A DNA stretch of 64,000 bases from an uncultured Bacteroidales bacterium (lineage in GTDB: Bacteria; Bacteroidota; Bacteroidia; Bacteroidales; UBA932). This document shows, in pieces, positions 35,386-44,430 of the stretch; the first letter of the stretch is position 1; each line of letters starts with the position of its first letter. The notes beneath the pieces were generated by a model. It was given only the letters and a program-made list of their open reading frames with translations. It was not told the origin of the DNA and did not search any database. The position numbers and the translations under genes were made by a program. The stretch covers positions 29,616 through 93,615 of the forward strand of contig CALUTU010000009.1 in assembly GCA_944323785.1 (NCBI GenBank). Direction: 5' to 3'.

Positions 35386-37119
35386 ATGACTCGATTTTTT
35401 TTCATACTTCTGACCACTGTATCCGCGCTTCTTTTCCTACCGGGATGCACGGATAAAGACTATAATACTGAACTTTCACATATAAACTCCATTGTCAAAT
35501 CATATCCGGACAGTGCCCTATCCCTTATCCAGTCATTTGATGCGGGACAGCTCACCAAACGTAAGGACAGAGCGTTTTACGCAATGGTTTACACCAGAGC
35601 CAAGCACAACTGCAATGTTCTCTCCTACGATGACTCCCTCATGAAAGTTGCCGAGCGATGGTATATGCGGCACGGCACCAGCAACGAGAAAGCCATGCTT
35701 CTGTACTGTATCGGCAATAGTCTAACTGTAAAGGACAGTTTTCCAATGGCGACAGAATATTACTCCAAAGCAAAGATATATGCTATGGAAAGCGGTGACG
35801 ACTATACTGTTGCCGCCATAAACTGCGCGCTCGGCTACTCTTTCCGCTTCCAGATGGATTTTAACGAGGCTATTGAGCATTTCTCCAAATCGGCCTCAAT
35901 GCTGGAAGACCTGGGAGAACGGCAACAGGCACTGATTCCCAAATATCAGGAAGCGTCGTTGCTTGAGCAGTTAGAGGAACACGGACGGGCGATAGAGATG
36001 TGCCGGGAAGCCGCATCCACCGCTGCGGAAATAAACGATACCTCCATGATTCTTCGATTCAAGAGCCTAATGGCTGTAGCGACTGCAAATCGCTCTCCGT
36101 CCCCAGAAACTGCAAAAGAAGCAATCCAGACAATGAATGAAACCTGGAAAAGGTACAATAATGACTCCATACCTATCTCCCAGTACAATGTGCTCGGCCT
36201 TCTATATTTTTACAAAGGCGACATGAAAGAAGCCAAAAAGCTAATGCTCAAGGCTCTGGAGCACATCCCTCCTATAGCTACACGTCTGGGATGTTATTAC
36301 ACTCTGTCAATGATAGCCGAAAATGAGGGCAATTACCGGGATGCACTGGAATACGAGAGGAACGTAACAGCACTGCAGGACACCCTTTTCAGAGAAACAA
36401 AGGATTCTATGATTCAGGTTTCCGAGAGAAAATACCGCAACGAATATCTTCAGGAATCCTATAAAATGCTTACTCTCAAGCATAGGTATCAGACATTCAT
36501 GTTTCTCGCAGGTGCTGTAGTGCTCATCACTCTTGTTATCTCGACAGTCATCTTCTACCGCAAGCGGCTGAAAGACTCCCGCCATAAGATTAATGAAGCC
36601 CTTTCCTACATAGACACTGTCAGTTCCGGTTATGCTGAGCTACAAAGCAGGTACAAGGCCTTGTGGCAAGACAACCAGCATCTTAACGAGACATCCTCCA
36701 AAATGCTAAGTATGTTGTCAGCCAGGATGGACAGCATACGGCAACTGCTGGAACTGGCGTCTCTGTATGAAAGCAGGCCGGCTGTGTTCTATACTAAATT
36801 CAAAGACCATATCAAGGTCAGCCAACTCAACAACTCTGAGCTGGAACAAGAAATTATCTCAACCACCAACCTTTCCTACCACAACATCATAGACGATCTA
36901 AAAGCCGAACATCCGGACCTGTCCATGCACGAGCTCTGCTACTGCGGTCTCATGTGCCTTGGTTTTTCCCAACAATCTATCCGTGTTCTATATGACCACA
37001 CCAATATCAACAGCATATACTCACTCAGGGCGCGTATTCGAGCTAAACTTGGAATATCCAATAGCAACAAGAATCTGGACACTTATTTCAAAGAACTGAT
37101 CAGAGAAAAATATCAATGA
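35386..37119 (+). CDS. lipoprotein-anchored TPR regulator with LuxR-like HTH
   Basis: A 577-residue protein with signal and lipobox (LLFLPGC) and about 320 residues of TPR-like repeats (ATEYYSKAKIYA, FNEAIEHFSKSASMLEDLG). A single transmembrane helix lies at about 368-390, then a coiled coil and a C-terminal HTH (LSMHELCYCGLMCLGFSQ ... YSLRARIRAKLGI) of the degenerate LuxR type found in Bacteroides TPR regulators. It would sense in the periplasm and bind DNA in the cytoplasm. The longer frame begins with TTG inside the promoter, so ATG 35386 is preferred. It is divergent from the M6 protease and 159 bp upstream of the fimbrillin-like operon, so it may control either. Confidence 0.82.
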   Translation: MTRFFFILLTTVSALLFLPGCTDKDYNTELSHINSIVKSYPDSALSLIQSFDAGQLTKRKDRAFYAMVYTRAKHNCNVLSYDDSLMKVAERWYMRHGTSNEKAMLLYCIGNSLTVKDSFPMATEYYSKAKIYAMESGDDYTVAAINCALGYSFRFQMDFNEAIEHFSKSASMLEDLGERQQALIPKYQEASLLEQLEEHGRAIEMCREAASTAAEINDTSMILRFKSLMAVATANRSPSPETAKEAIQTMNETWKRYNNDSIPISQYNVLGLLYFYKGDMKEAKKLMLKALEHIPPIATRLGCYYTLSMIAENEGNYRDALEYERNVTALQDTLFRETKDSMIQVSERKYRNEYLQESYKMLTLKHRYQTFMFLAGAVVLITLVISTVIFYRKRLKDSRHKINEALSYIDTVSSGYAELQSRYKALWQDNQHLNETSSKMLSMLSARMDSIRQLLELASLYESRPAVFYTKFKDHIKVSQLNNSELEQEIISTTNLSYHNIIDDLKAEHPDLSMHELCYCGLMCLGFSQQSIRVLYDHTNINSIYSLRARIRAKLGISNSNKNLDTYFKELIREKYQ

Positions 37120-37210
37120 TTAGGAGGGTATTAGATAATTTTTTTGCACAATATTGGCTATCAGTTAATTAGAAACAACGACATAAGGTAGCATGAGATG
37201 GTTTTCAGTG

Positions 37211-37218
37211 TAATTTTG
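37211..37218 (+). promoter_or_regulatory. promoter box of fimbrillin-like operon
   Basis: TAATTTTG fits the -7 box and would give a leader of about 55 nt before the ATG at 37279. No -33 match is visible, which would be compatible with activator dependence. Confidence 0.5.
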
Positions 37219-37278
37219 TAAACGTTAACGGAATTATCCGGACATTGCTGCAAAACAACATTATTAATTTTAACCACT

Positions 37279-38847
37279 ATGCTGTTACCTAATCAACAAC
37301 CTCAGACATTTTTCCGCCTGAGCTACCGCACAGGGGCAGTACTCCTGTCAATAGCTCTGGCCACAGCATCATGCTCAAAAGACAACAATGAACAGTCTAA
37401 AGAAGATGCAGAAAGGCTGGAGATATCCGTCTCACCTACGACTGTACAAATGACCAAGGCCTCAGACTCGTCATTTGAGGATGGGGATGAGTTTGGCTTG
37501 ACAGTAGTCCAATGGCTTGACTCAGAACCATGTGATCTTTCCCTCATACGTTACGAGGACAACGTTATGTTCACTGTTGAAGAAGGAGGAGAACCGTATG
37601 CATGGCCCTCGGCGTACTATCCAGACAGAAGTTCCCCCTGTTCCTTTTTCGCCTACTATCCATACAATGAAACCGGATTTCGACGCGGAACCAATGTTCT
37701 GCCTGTCCAGGTAGTCGCAAATCAGGAATGGGGTACCTCAGACTCTGACTATATGGTAGCCGTAAAGGATACCGTATACCCAACGACCGAAAGTGTTCCA
37801 CTTGTATTTGATCACATTCTCAGCAAGGTTGTCTTGAACCTCATCGCCGGCGAAGGCTGCTCTACCGCCGACCTACTGACATCCGAACTCATACTGAAGT
37901 CTTTTAACACCGAAGCTGAATACGATGTCATGGAGAAAACATTCTCATCCATGTCATCCAAAGCGGATATCATCCCGTTTACAGAATGGACAGAATCCAC
38001 CGACCGTATAACCGGAGCCTGTGCCATAGTTGTACCCCAACTGTTTCGGGCAGGGGAATCAATGCTTTACTGCATCATCAACAACAAAATATTGGCCTAC
38101 AAACCCTCCTCAGACATCAATTTCGAAAGCGGCAAACAATATAATTTCGACATCACCGTGACCATCACCGACCTTGGTCCGTCAATCTCTATATCATCGG
38201 AGATTACAGACTGGCAGGAAGGCCATTTGATTGTCGGCGACGCTATCCAGGACACACCTGTAAAAGGGACAGTAGAGGATGTTGACGGCAATATATACGA
38301 CTACGTGGAGATCAACGGCCTATACTGGACAGCGTCCAATATGCGTACCACTAAATATACTGATGGCCGAGAAATACCGTATCATTCTGTCGGAGCGGAT
38401 GACTGGATGGCCCTGACCACTCCTGCATACTGCTATTTTGAGAATCAGGCCGAGAACAAAGAGACCCTGGGACTGCTTTACAATTACTATTCTATACTTG
38501 ACGGAGATATCTGTCCTGAAGGATGGAGACTTCCTACCAAAGATGAACTTTCCATGCTCATAGACGAAGGTAATTACGACTTTGATCCCAAGACTCTTAT
38601 GTCAACCGTATGGGATGACGGGGTCAACAAAGGCACCAATGAGACAGGTTTCAGCGCACTGCCAAGCGGTATGGCGATGGATGATTCTTTCTGGATGTCT
38701 GACTGTTATCTGTGGTCATCATCAATCAATGAAAAAGGAACAGACGGAATGATATACGGTTACCTGTATCTGAGCTCGTACCCATGGACAGACTGGCACA
38801 AGGCAAGTGTCGGAATGGGAATAAGATGCGTAAAAGAAATAGAATAA
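37279..38847 (+). CDS. fimbrillin-like lipoprotein with FISUMP domain (1 of 5)
   Basis: A 522-residue lipoprotein (lipobox ATASC at about 30). Residues of about 45-310 are a Mfa-like/fimbrillin fold: FEDGDEFGL, AYYPDRSSPCSFFAYYPY, VFDHILSKVVLNL, and the SGKQYNFDITV strand. After a linker, the C-terminal 185 residues are a FISUMP domain (DVDGNIYDYVEINGLYWT, ASNMRTTKYTDGREI, ICPEGWRLPTKDEL, ending RCVKEIE). Such proteins are surface-displayed and may be fimbrial tip or adhesin subunits; the binding partner is unknown. First gene of a five-gene operon. Confidence 0.85.
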   Translation: MLLPNQQPQTFFRLSYRTGAVLLSIALATASCSKDNNEQSKEDAERLEISVSPTTVQMTKASDSSFEDGDEFGLTVVQWLDSEPCDLSLIRYEDNVMFTVEEGGEPYAWPSAYYPDRSSPCSFFAYYPYNETGFRRGTNVLPVQVVANQEWGTSDSDYMVAVKDTVYPTTESVPLVFDHILSKVVLNLIAGEGCSTADLLTSELILKSFNTEAEYDVMEKTFSSMSSKADIIPFTEWTESTDRITGACAIVVPQLFRAGESMLYCIINNKILAYKPSSDINFESGKQYNFDITVTITDLGPSISISSEITDWQEGHLIVGDAIQDTPVKGTVEDVDGNIYDYVEINGLYWTASNMRTTKYTDGREIPYHSVGADDWMALTTPAYCYFENQAENKETLGLLYNYYSILDGDICPEGWRLPTKDELSMLIDEGNYDFDPKTLMSTVWDDGVNKGTNETGFSALPSGMAMDDSFWMSDCYLWSSSINEKGTDGMIYGYLYLSSYPWTDWHKASVGMGIRCVKEIE

Positions 38848-38865
38848 CTTCCAATGACACATATT

Positions 38866-40365
38866 ATGAGAAAACACCTATATATCCTGCTGCTCTCTGC
38901 CGCAATCACACTGGCCGGATCTTGTAAGGATGACAATAACGATCCACAAGAGCCGCAAGCACTTACTTTCAATATAAACAGCGGAAACGACATCAACCAA
39001 ATCGGAGTCTACGCTACAGAGGAAAGCACATTCTCCGGTGTAAGATATCTGGACAATGCACGTTTTTCAAAAAACAATAACATCTTCACCTCCACTGATC
39101 CCGGTACAGTCCTGAGCGACAACGGCCTTATGGTCACCGCTTATCATCCTTATACTCAAAACATTTTGCCTGCAGGGAGCGATATTGCCCAAGTGAAGAC
39201 AGCCATTGATCAGTCCAATATCGGCGAATACCTCAATTCGGACTTCATGGCCGGTACCGCCGTAATAGCACCTGACTCCAAATCTCCGGTAAGCATGACC
39301 GTAAACCGGCTGTTCGCCAAGGTTAATCTCATCCTAAAACCCATAGGTTCGGATACAGACTTAAGCGACGCCGTCGTCCGTCTCACACTCAACAGCATCG
39401 CTGACGTCAACTTCACCACCAGCAATGTGGAAAGTTCTTCCACGCCAGCACAGATAATACCCAGAGGAACTTTCAGTGTCAATGAAGAAGGAATATGGAC
39501 TGGAGTATCGGTAATTACCGTACCACAGGACATCAAGGGGGATAGTGAGTTTATTAGTCTTACCATAGGTGGTAACAACAGGAGCTATTCCTTAGGAGAG
39601 GACCTGAGCATAGTCTCCGGTCAGGAATACGATCTGGAAGTGAGCATTTCCAGAACGGCCGAAGATATCATCGTAAGCATTGAGGTTACAGAATCTCCTT
39701 GGGCATCAGGTTTGAATCTTGATTTTAATATAGATGAGGAAATAGAAGATATCGATTCAATATCAGACTACGATGGGAACCGTTATGAAGTCATCAAAGC
39801 AGGTCCACAATTATGGATGGCTTCGAACCTCCGCACCACCCACTACAACGACGGAGCACCAATAAACCACGTCCCAGACGCTGATCAATGGGCTATTGTC
39901 GAAAATGAGGGGGCCTACACCTTCTACAATGAGAATGAAAGCATGTCTGAAAGATACGGACTGCTCTACAACTGGTACACTGTGAAAACCGAAAAGTTGT
40001 GTCCCGAAGGATGGCACGTGCCGACAATGGCCGAATACGAGATGTTGTTTGATTTCGCAGGCGGCATTGATTTCGCCGGTGAAGCAATGAAAAGCACCTC
40101 TGGATGGCGGAATTATCGGAATGAGGAACTACCTGAGATCCAAGGATCTAATTCAAGTGGATTCAACGGAATGCCCGGAGGCGTAAGATATGCTGACGGC
40201 TCATTCTCAAATGAAGGGCGCTACGGCTACTGGTGGACATCAAGCGCTGAAAGCGATTTTGAGTCCTTCGGCGTATATCTCTACTACGGCGGAGCGGCAG
40301 CAAGCTCCATCACTGAAAACAACAGGCTGGGCTACAGCGTAAGATGTATTAAATACCAAGAATAA
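38866..40365 (+). CDS. fimbrillin-like lipoprotein with FISUMP domain (2 of 5)
   Basis: A 499-residue lipoprotein (ITLAGSC). The fimbrillin-like part (LTFNINSGNDINQIGVYA, NGLMVTAYHPYTQN, VNRLFAKVNLIL) lacks the usual FxDGDxxGLY motif and is the most divergent of the set. The FISUMP domain is canonical: YDGNRYEVIKAGPQLWMASN, LRTTHYNDGAP, YGLLYNWYTV, LCPEGWHVPTMAEY, WWTSSA, YSVRCIK. An ATG at 38854 is in frame, but 38866 (MRKHLYILL) starts the signal peptide. The gap to gene 3 is 2 bp. Confidence 0.83.
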   Translation: MRKHLYILLLSAAITLAGSCKDDNNDPQEPQALTFNINSGNDINQIGVYATEESTFSGVRYLDNARFSKNNNIFTSTDPGTVLSDNGLMVTAYHPYTQNILPAGSDIAQVKTAIDQSNIGEYLNSDFMAGTAVIAPDSKSPVSMTVNRLFAKVNLILKPIGSDTDLSDAVVRLTLNSIADVNFTTSNVESSSTPAQIIPRGTFSVNEEGIWTGVSVITVPQDIKGDSEFISLTIGGNNRSYSLGEDLSIVSGQEYDLEVSISRTAEDIIVSIEVTESPWASGLNLDFNIDEEIEDIDSISDYDGNRYEVIKAGPQLWMASNLRTTHYNDGAPINHVPDADQWAIVENEGAYTFYNENESMSERYGLLYNWYTVKTEKLCPEGWHVPTMAEYEMLFDFAGGIDFAGEAMKSTSGWRNYRNEELPEIQGSNSSGFNGMPGGVRYADGSFSNEGRYGYWWTSSAESDFESFGVYLYYGGAAASSITENNRLGYSVRCIKYQE

Positions 40366-40367
40366 TT

Positions 40368-41930
40368 ATGAAACTTAGAAACATACTCGCAGCAATCGCT
40401 GCCACAATTGTGATCTGTTCCTGTTCCAAGTCAGACAAACAACCGGGGATTCCCGGCTCCAATGCTCTGAATATTCCGGCAACGGAACACTCAGGTTTCT
40501 CCGACGGCGACATCATCGGACTATACATGACATACTCAACCACAGAAAATGGTTCCACACTCTCCGACGAGCGTTATCTGGACAACATTCAGTTTATCAA
40601 GACGGGAAATCAGTTCACTTCTACCCCGGCCGTTTATTATCCTGAAGACATCAATGCATTATGCAATCTCTACGCATACTTTCCCTACCGGAAGGATTTC
40701 GTTCCCGAAGGCGCATCAACAGCTGAGATCAGTGTACCGGCCGACCAGTCAGTCTCAGACGGTTCGGAAGATTTCCGTTACGCCGTACTACGCAACTACA
40801 TGCCTGCTGAGGCTATTACACATATGGAATTCAAACACGCATTCGCGAAAATCAACATCGAAATCAAACCCGGAGGATATTATGAAAATCTAGAAGACAT
40901 ACCATCAGAGCGTACAGTTACCGCCAAAAATCTGATTACCTCAGGAACCTTCGACTTTGAGACTATGCAGACCACTCCTGGCACTGACTTGGAGGACATT
41001 GTCCCTGCTGGCGTTCTATCCGCAGATGGTTCCAGTCTCAAAGGTATGTCCTTCCTCATTCCTCCGCAGACCATCACTTCCGGTAGTGAGTTTCTGGTAT
41101 TCAACATGGGTGGAGACATTTTCAGGCTCACCCCCCAAGAAGACCTTACATTCGCCAGCGGCACGGAGAGCACCATCACAGTAACCCTCAACGCAGATTT
41201 CTCAGGCTCAATCATCAACTTCAATGTAAATATTGATGACTGGACGGAAGGAACAGGTATAAATTTTGACGAGGAGGAGATTCTGCCGCCAGACGGCAAC
41301 ACTGTCTCAGATGCTGACGGCAATGTATACGATATTATCCGGATAGGAAAACAGTATTGGATGGCCTCCAGCCTTAGAACGACCAGCCTCAACGACGGAA
41401 CTCCCATGACCGGCTGTACTGACACCGACTGGATTTCCAATCTAGACGTAGCTGCCTATGCCGTCTACGACAATAATGACAGTAATGCCGAAAATTATGG
41501 TCTTCTATATAACAGAACCGCTGTGGAAAGCGGACGTCTATGTCCTGAAGGATGGCACATACCGTCCTCAACCGATTGGGATGAACTAGGAAGCGCACTT
41601 GGCGGCACAATGGATGACTACAACTCCTGGCTTGGTATTGGTCCGGCAATGAAGTCAACCGATGCAGAAGCATGGAACGGCAAAGCCACAAATTCAAGCG
41701 GATTCAATGCATGGCCATCTGGATATATTTACGTCTACACCAATGAAGAAAACGGTACTCAAAACTGCCGGTACATCTACAAGGACGAAGCAGCATACTT
41801 CTGGAGCATGACTGCAATATCCGATGCAACATCTTTCGTACGAAGTCTCAGCACTTACTACGACGATCTGCTCAGATATCTGGGCAACAACGACAATGGT
41901 TACGCAGTACGCTGTGTTCACGATTTTTAA
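40368..41930 (+). CDS. fimbrillin-like lipoprotein with FISUMP domain (3 of 5)
   Basis: A 520-residue lipoprotein (IVICSC). The fimbrillin-like module has FSDGDIIGLYMTY, NLYAYFPYRKDF, EFKHAFAKINIEI and the FASGTESTITVTL strand. The FISUMP domain at about 330-520 reads ADGNVYDIIRIGKQYWMASS, LRTTSLNDGTPM, YGLLYNRTAV, LCPEGWHIPSSTDW and YAVRCVHDF. Between these landmarks the sequence differs strongly from its neighbours, as expected for old tandem duplicates under diversification. Co-transcribed with genes 2 and 4 (gaps 2 and 12 bp). Confidence 0.85.
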   Translation: MKLRNILAAIAATIVICSCSKSDKQPGIPGSNALNIPATEHSGFSDGDIIGLYMTYSTTENGSTLSDERYLDNIQFIKTGNQFTSTPAVYYPEDINALCNLYAYFPYRKDFVPEGASTAEISVPADQSVSDGSEDFRYAVLRNYMPAEAITHMEFKHAFAKINIEIKPGGYYENLEDIPSERTVTAKNLITSGTFDFETMQTTPGTDLEDIVPAGVLSADGSSLKGMSFLIPPQTITSGSEFLVFNMGGDIFRLTPQEDLTFASGTESTITVTLNADFSGSIINFNVNIDDWTEGTGINFDEEEILPPDGNTVSDADGNVYDIIRIGKQYWMASSLRTTSLNDGTPMTGCTDTDWISNLDVAAYAVYDNNDSNAENYGLLYNRTAVESGRLCPEGWHIPSSTDWDELGSALGGTMDDYNSWLGIGPAMKSTDAEAWNGKATNSSGFNAWPSGYIYVYTNEENGTQNCRYIYKDEAAYFWSMTAISDATSFVRSLSTYYDDLLRYLGNNDNGYAVRCVHDF

Positions 41931-41942
41931 AATTTTGATGTT

Positions 41943-43529
41943 ATGAACTACAATAAATTTATAATAGCAATCACCGTATGCGGCACTGCTGCAGTGTCCT
42001 GCAGCAAGAGCGAAATGGGGAACCATACTGCCGGCTCAACGATTCCAGTAAACATCATCACATCCATTGAAACGCATACCCGCGCCACCGGTACTTCTTT
42101 CGATGATGGAGATATACTGGGATTGTATGCGTTCCGCCATCTTGACAACGAGGCAGAATCCATGATGGGTGTCCGTCAGTTTGAAAACACAAAACTTACC
42201 GTAATCAACGGCATTCCCAAAACTGATGCGCCTTTATATTTCCCGAAATACGAGGAAAACACCGATTTCTACATGTACTACCCTTACAACGAAACGCCTA
42301 TAGATCAGGGCAGCACCTACCAGTGGATGCCGTCCTACAACGATCAGAGCAGCGACGCGGCATTCCTAGCCTCCGATAAAATGGCAGCCAAAGTACTTGA
42401 TGTAGAGAAATCACCAGCTCCGATACACTTTCAATTCAAAAGGCTGATGTGCAAAATTGCATTTGAGCTGACAGCAGGTGAAGGCTTTACCGATGAGCAG
42501 GTAGAAAAAGCTGAGGTTTTGTTAAAGAACATAAAGAATTCTTGTGCGCTCAATCTCTTGACCTTGGAGATGGAATCCATATCAACACCTGTTGACATCA
42601 TTCCACATGGCACTTTTTCCTACGACAACTGGACATGGACTATCTCTGGAGTAGAAGCCATCATTCCTCCCCAAAAGATGGAAGCGGGAACCAATATGTT
42701 CTTTATATCCTTAGGAGACAAAAAATTCCGTGGTACAATACCTGAAGATATTGTCTTTGAAGCCGGTAAAACCTACACTTTCACTGTCACCCTAAACAGA
42801 GCCATTAACGGTGATGAGATTTCTATTATGCCTGAAATTAATGACTGGACTGACGGCGGAACTTTTATTGGAGACGTAATAGAGATTGACGATCCAGATG
42901 ACGACATAAGCTATGTAACCGACTATGACGGAAATGAATACAACGTCGTAACCATCGGCACCCAGAAATGGTTAGGCTCCAACCTCAGGACTACCCATCT
43001 CAACGACGGCACAGCAATCTCCAACTTCACAAACCAGACTGACTGGGACGCATGCGAGTCATCAGAAGAGCCGGCATGGTGCTACTACAACAACGACCCT
43101 GAGAAAGAAGAAAAATACGGAATACTCTACAATTGGTTCGCAGCCACCCAGGACAATATCTGTCCAGAAGGCTGGCATGTTCCCACCCGCGAGGAATGGG
43201 ATGTCCTCGTACAGTTCCTCGGCGAAAATGGAGGCACCAAACTAAAAGCCACTTCTGGTTGGTATGATATTGACGGATTCACCGATCCGTCTTACCAAGG
43301 TACAGACGAATACGGCTTCACTGCTATCCCGTGCGGTAATCGTAACGGAGGCAATGGTGTCGGGTTTGAGCGAATTGATCAGTATTGTGAATGGTGGTCT
43401 CAAAATCAGGATCCGGTATATTCATACTCCGGAACTGTTTACTACCTTTACTCAAAATATACAGACATAAAGAATATCGCCCACTGGAAAGAGTTCGGGC
43501 ACGCAATACGATGCATTAAGGACAATTAA
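41943..43529 (+). CDS. fimbrillin-like lipoprotein with FISUMP domain (4 of 5)
   Basis: A 528-residue lipoprotein (TAAVSC). It has the clearest fimbrillin-like motifs of the set: TRATGTSFDDGDILGLYAF, FYMYYPYNE, FQFKRLMCKIAFEL, FEAGKTYTFTVTL. The FISUMP domain is also the most canonical: YDGNEYNVVTIGTQKWLGSN, LRTTHLNDGTAI, YGILYNWFAA, ICPEGWHVPTREEWDVL, HAIRCIKDN. Best gene of the cluster for profile searches or structure prediction. Gene 5 starts 16 bp after it. Confidence 0.87.
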   Translation: MNYNKFIIAITVCGTAAVSCSKSEMGNHTAGSTIPVNIITSIETHTRATGTSFDDGDILGLYAFRHLDNEAESMMGVRQFENTKLTVINGIPKTDAPLYFPKYEENTDFYMYYPYNETPIDQGSTYQWMPSYNDQSSDAAFLASDKMAAKVLDVEKSPAPIHFQFKRLMCKIAFELTAGEGFTDEQVEKAEVLLKNIKNSCALNLLTLEMESISTPVDIIPHGTFSYDNWTWTISGVEAIIPPQKMEAGTNMFFISLGDKKFRGTIPEDIVFEAGKTYTFTVTLNRAINGDEISIMPEINDWTDGGTFIGDVIEIDDPDDDISYVTDYDGNEYNVVTIGTQKWLGSNLRTTHLNDGTAISNFTNQTDWDACESSEEPAWCYYNNDPEKEEKYGILYNWFAATQDNICPEGWHVPTREEWDVLVQFLGENGGTKLKATSGWYDIDGFTDPSYQGTDEYGFTAIPCGNRNGGNGVGFERIDQYCEWWSQNQDPVYSYSGTVYYLYSKYTDIKNIAHWKEFGHAIRCIKDN

Positions 43530-43545
43530 ACAAAAATACCTGAAG

Positions 43546-44430
43546 ATGAAAACTTATACACAAATATGCCTGTTTATTACGGTTATTGCACTTACAGCAG
43601 TCTCCTGCAGCAAGGAAATTCCACAGGATACTCCCAGATTGATAAACGTAACTGCATCTATAGCCAGCTATGCTAAAGCCTCCGCAGTGGACTTCGAAGA
43701 AGGAGACAACATAGGCCTATATATCTTTTCACAGGATGAGACTTTAGCCGAAAATATAATAGGGACTAAACAGTCTGACGGATCCTTTGACACACAGCGT
43801 GTCTACTGGCCTGAAACAGGAAGCATCGATATCATGGCTTATTATCCATGGTATTCTTGGGGAACGGAATACGATAACCCCCAGGTAATTTTCCATACCA
43901 TCCAAACAGATCAGAGTGATGCTCTCGATTTTACATACAGCGACCTGATGACGGCCTGTGCCATGAGTGTCACCGATACAGATGAACCGGTACATCTGGT
44001 ATTCAAGCACGCCATGAGCCTCGTGAACATCAAACTGATACCGGGAGAGGGCCTTACACTTGAGGATCTGGAATATGCCAAAGTCACTATTCCATCCATG
44101 CCCACCCAATGCTATGCAAACATAGTCACAGGCGAGATTTCAGAATACCTCTACGGTCAGCCTTCGGACATCACTCCGTACGGCAATAGCCCCGTCATCG
44201 TAAACGGGGAACTGCCACTGATGTCCGCCATAATAGTACCGCAGACAATTCCTGCCGGGACTGAACTGCTGAAAATCTCCACAGGCAACATGATAACAGG
44301 TGTAGACAACTTCAGTTACATCACCACAGAGGACATCACATTTGAAAGCGGTTTCAGATATCAGTTAGCAATAACGCTTATTCCAGCCACGGTATCAGCC
44401 ACTGCACAGTTAAGCGCATCACCCAGGTAA
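43546..44430 (+). CDS. fimbrillin-like lipoprotein without FISUMP domain (5 of 5)
   Basis: A 294-residue lipoprotein (LTAVSC). It contains only the fimbrillin-like module (FEEGDNIGLYIF, IDIMAYYPWYSW, VFKHAMSLVNIKL, FESGFRYQLAITL) and stops about 20 residues after the strand where its four siblings continue into a linker and FISUMP domain. Either it lost that domain or it is a deliberate stalk/base subunit. The stop codon directly abuts the stop of the convergent cobW gene, which fits a truncation at the cluster edge. Confidence 0.8.
   Translation: MKTYTQICLFITVIALTAVSCSKEIPQDTPRLINVTASIASYAKASAVDFEEGDNIGLYIFSQDETLAENIIGTKQSDGSFDTQRVYWPETGSIDIMAYYPWYSWGTEYDNPQVIFHTIQTDQSDALDFTYSDLMTACAMSVTDTDEPVHLVFKHAMSLVNIKLIPGEGLTLEDLEYAKVTIPSMPTQCYANIVTGEISEYLYGQPSDITPYGNSPVIVNGELPLMSAIIVPQTIPAGTELLKISTGNMITGVDNFSYITTEDITFESGFRYQLAITLIPATVSATAQLSASPR

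Noticed and set aside
37279-44430. Diversity-generating retroelement acting on the FISUMP C-lectin-like domains
   Set aside because: No reverse transcriptase, no template/variable repeat pair and no accessory gene is visible; variation between paralogues looks like ordinary divergence.
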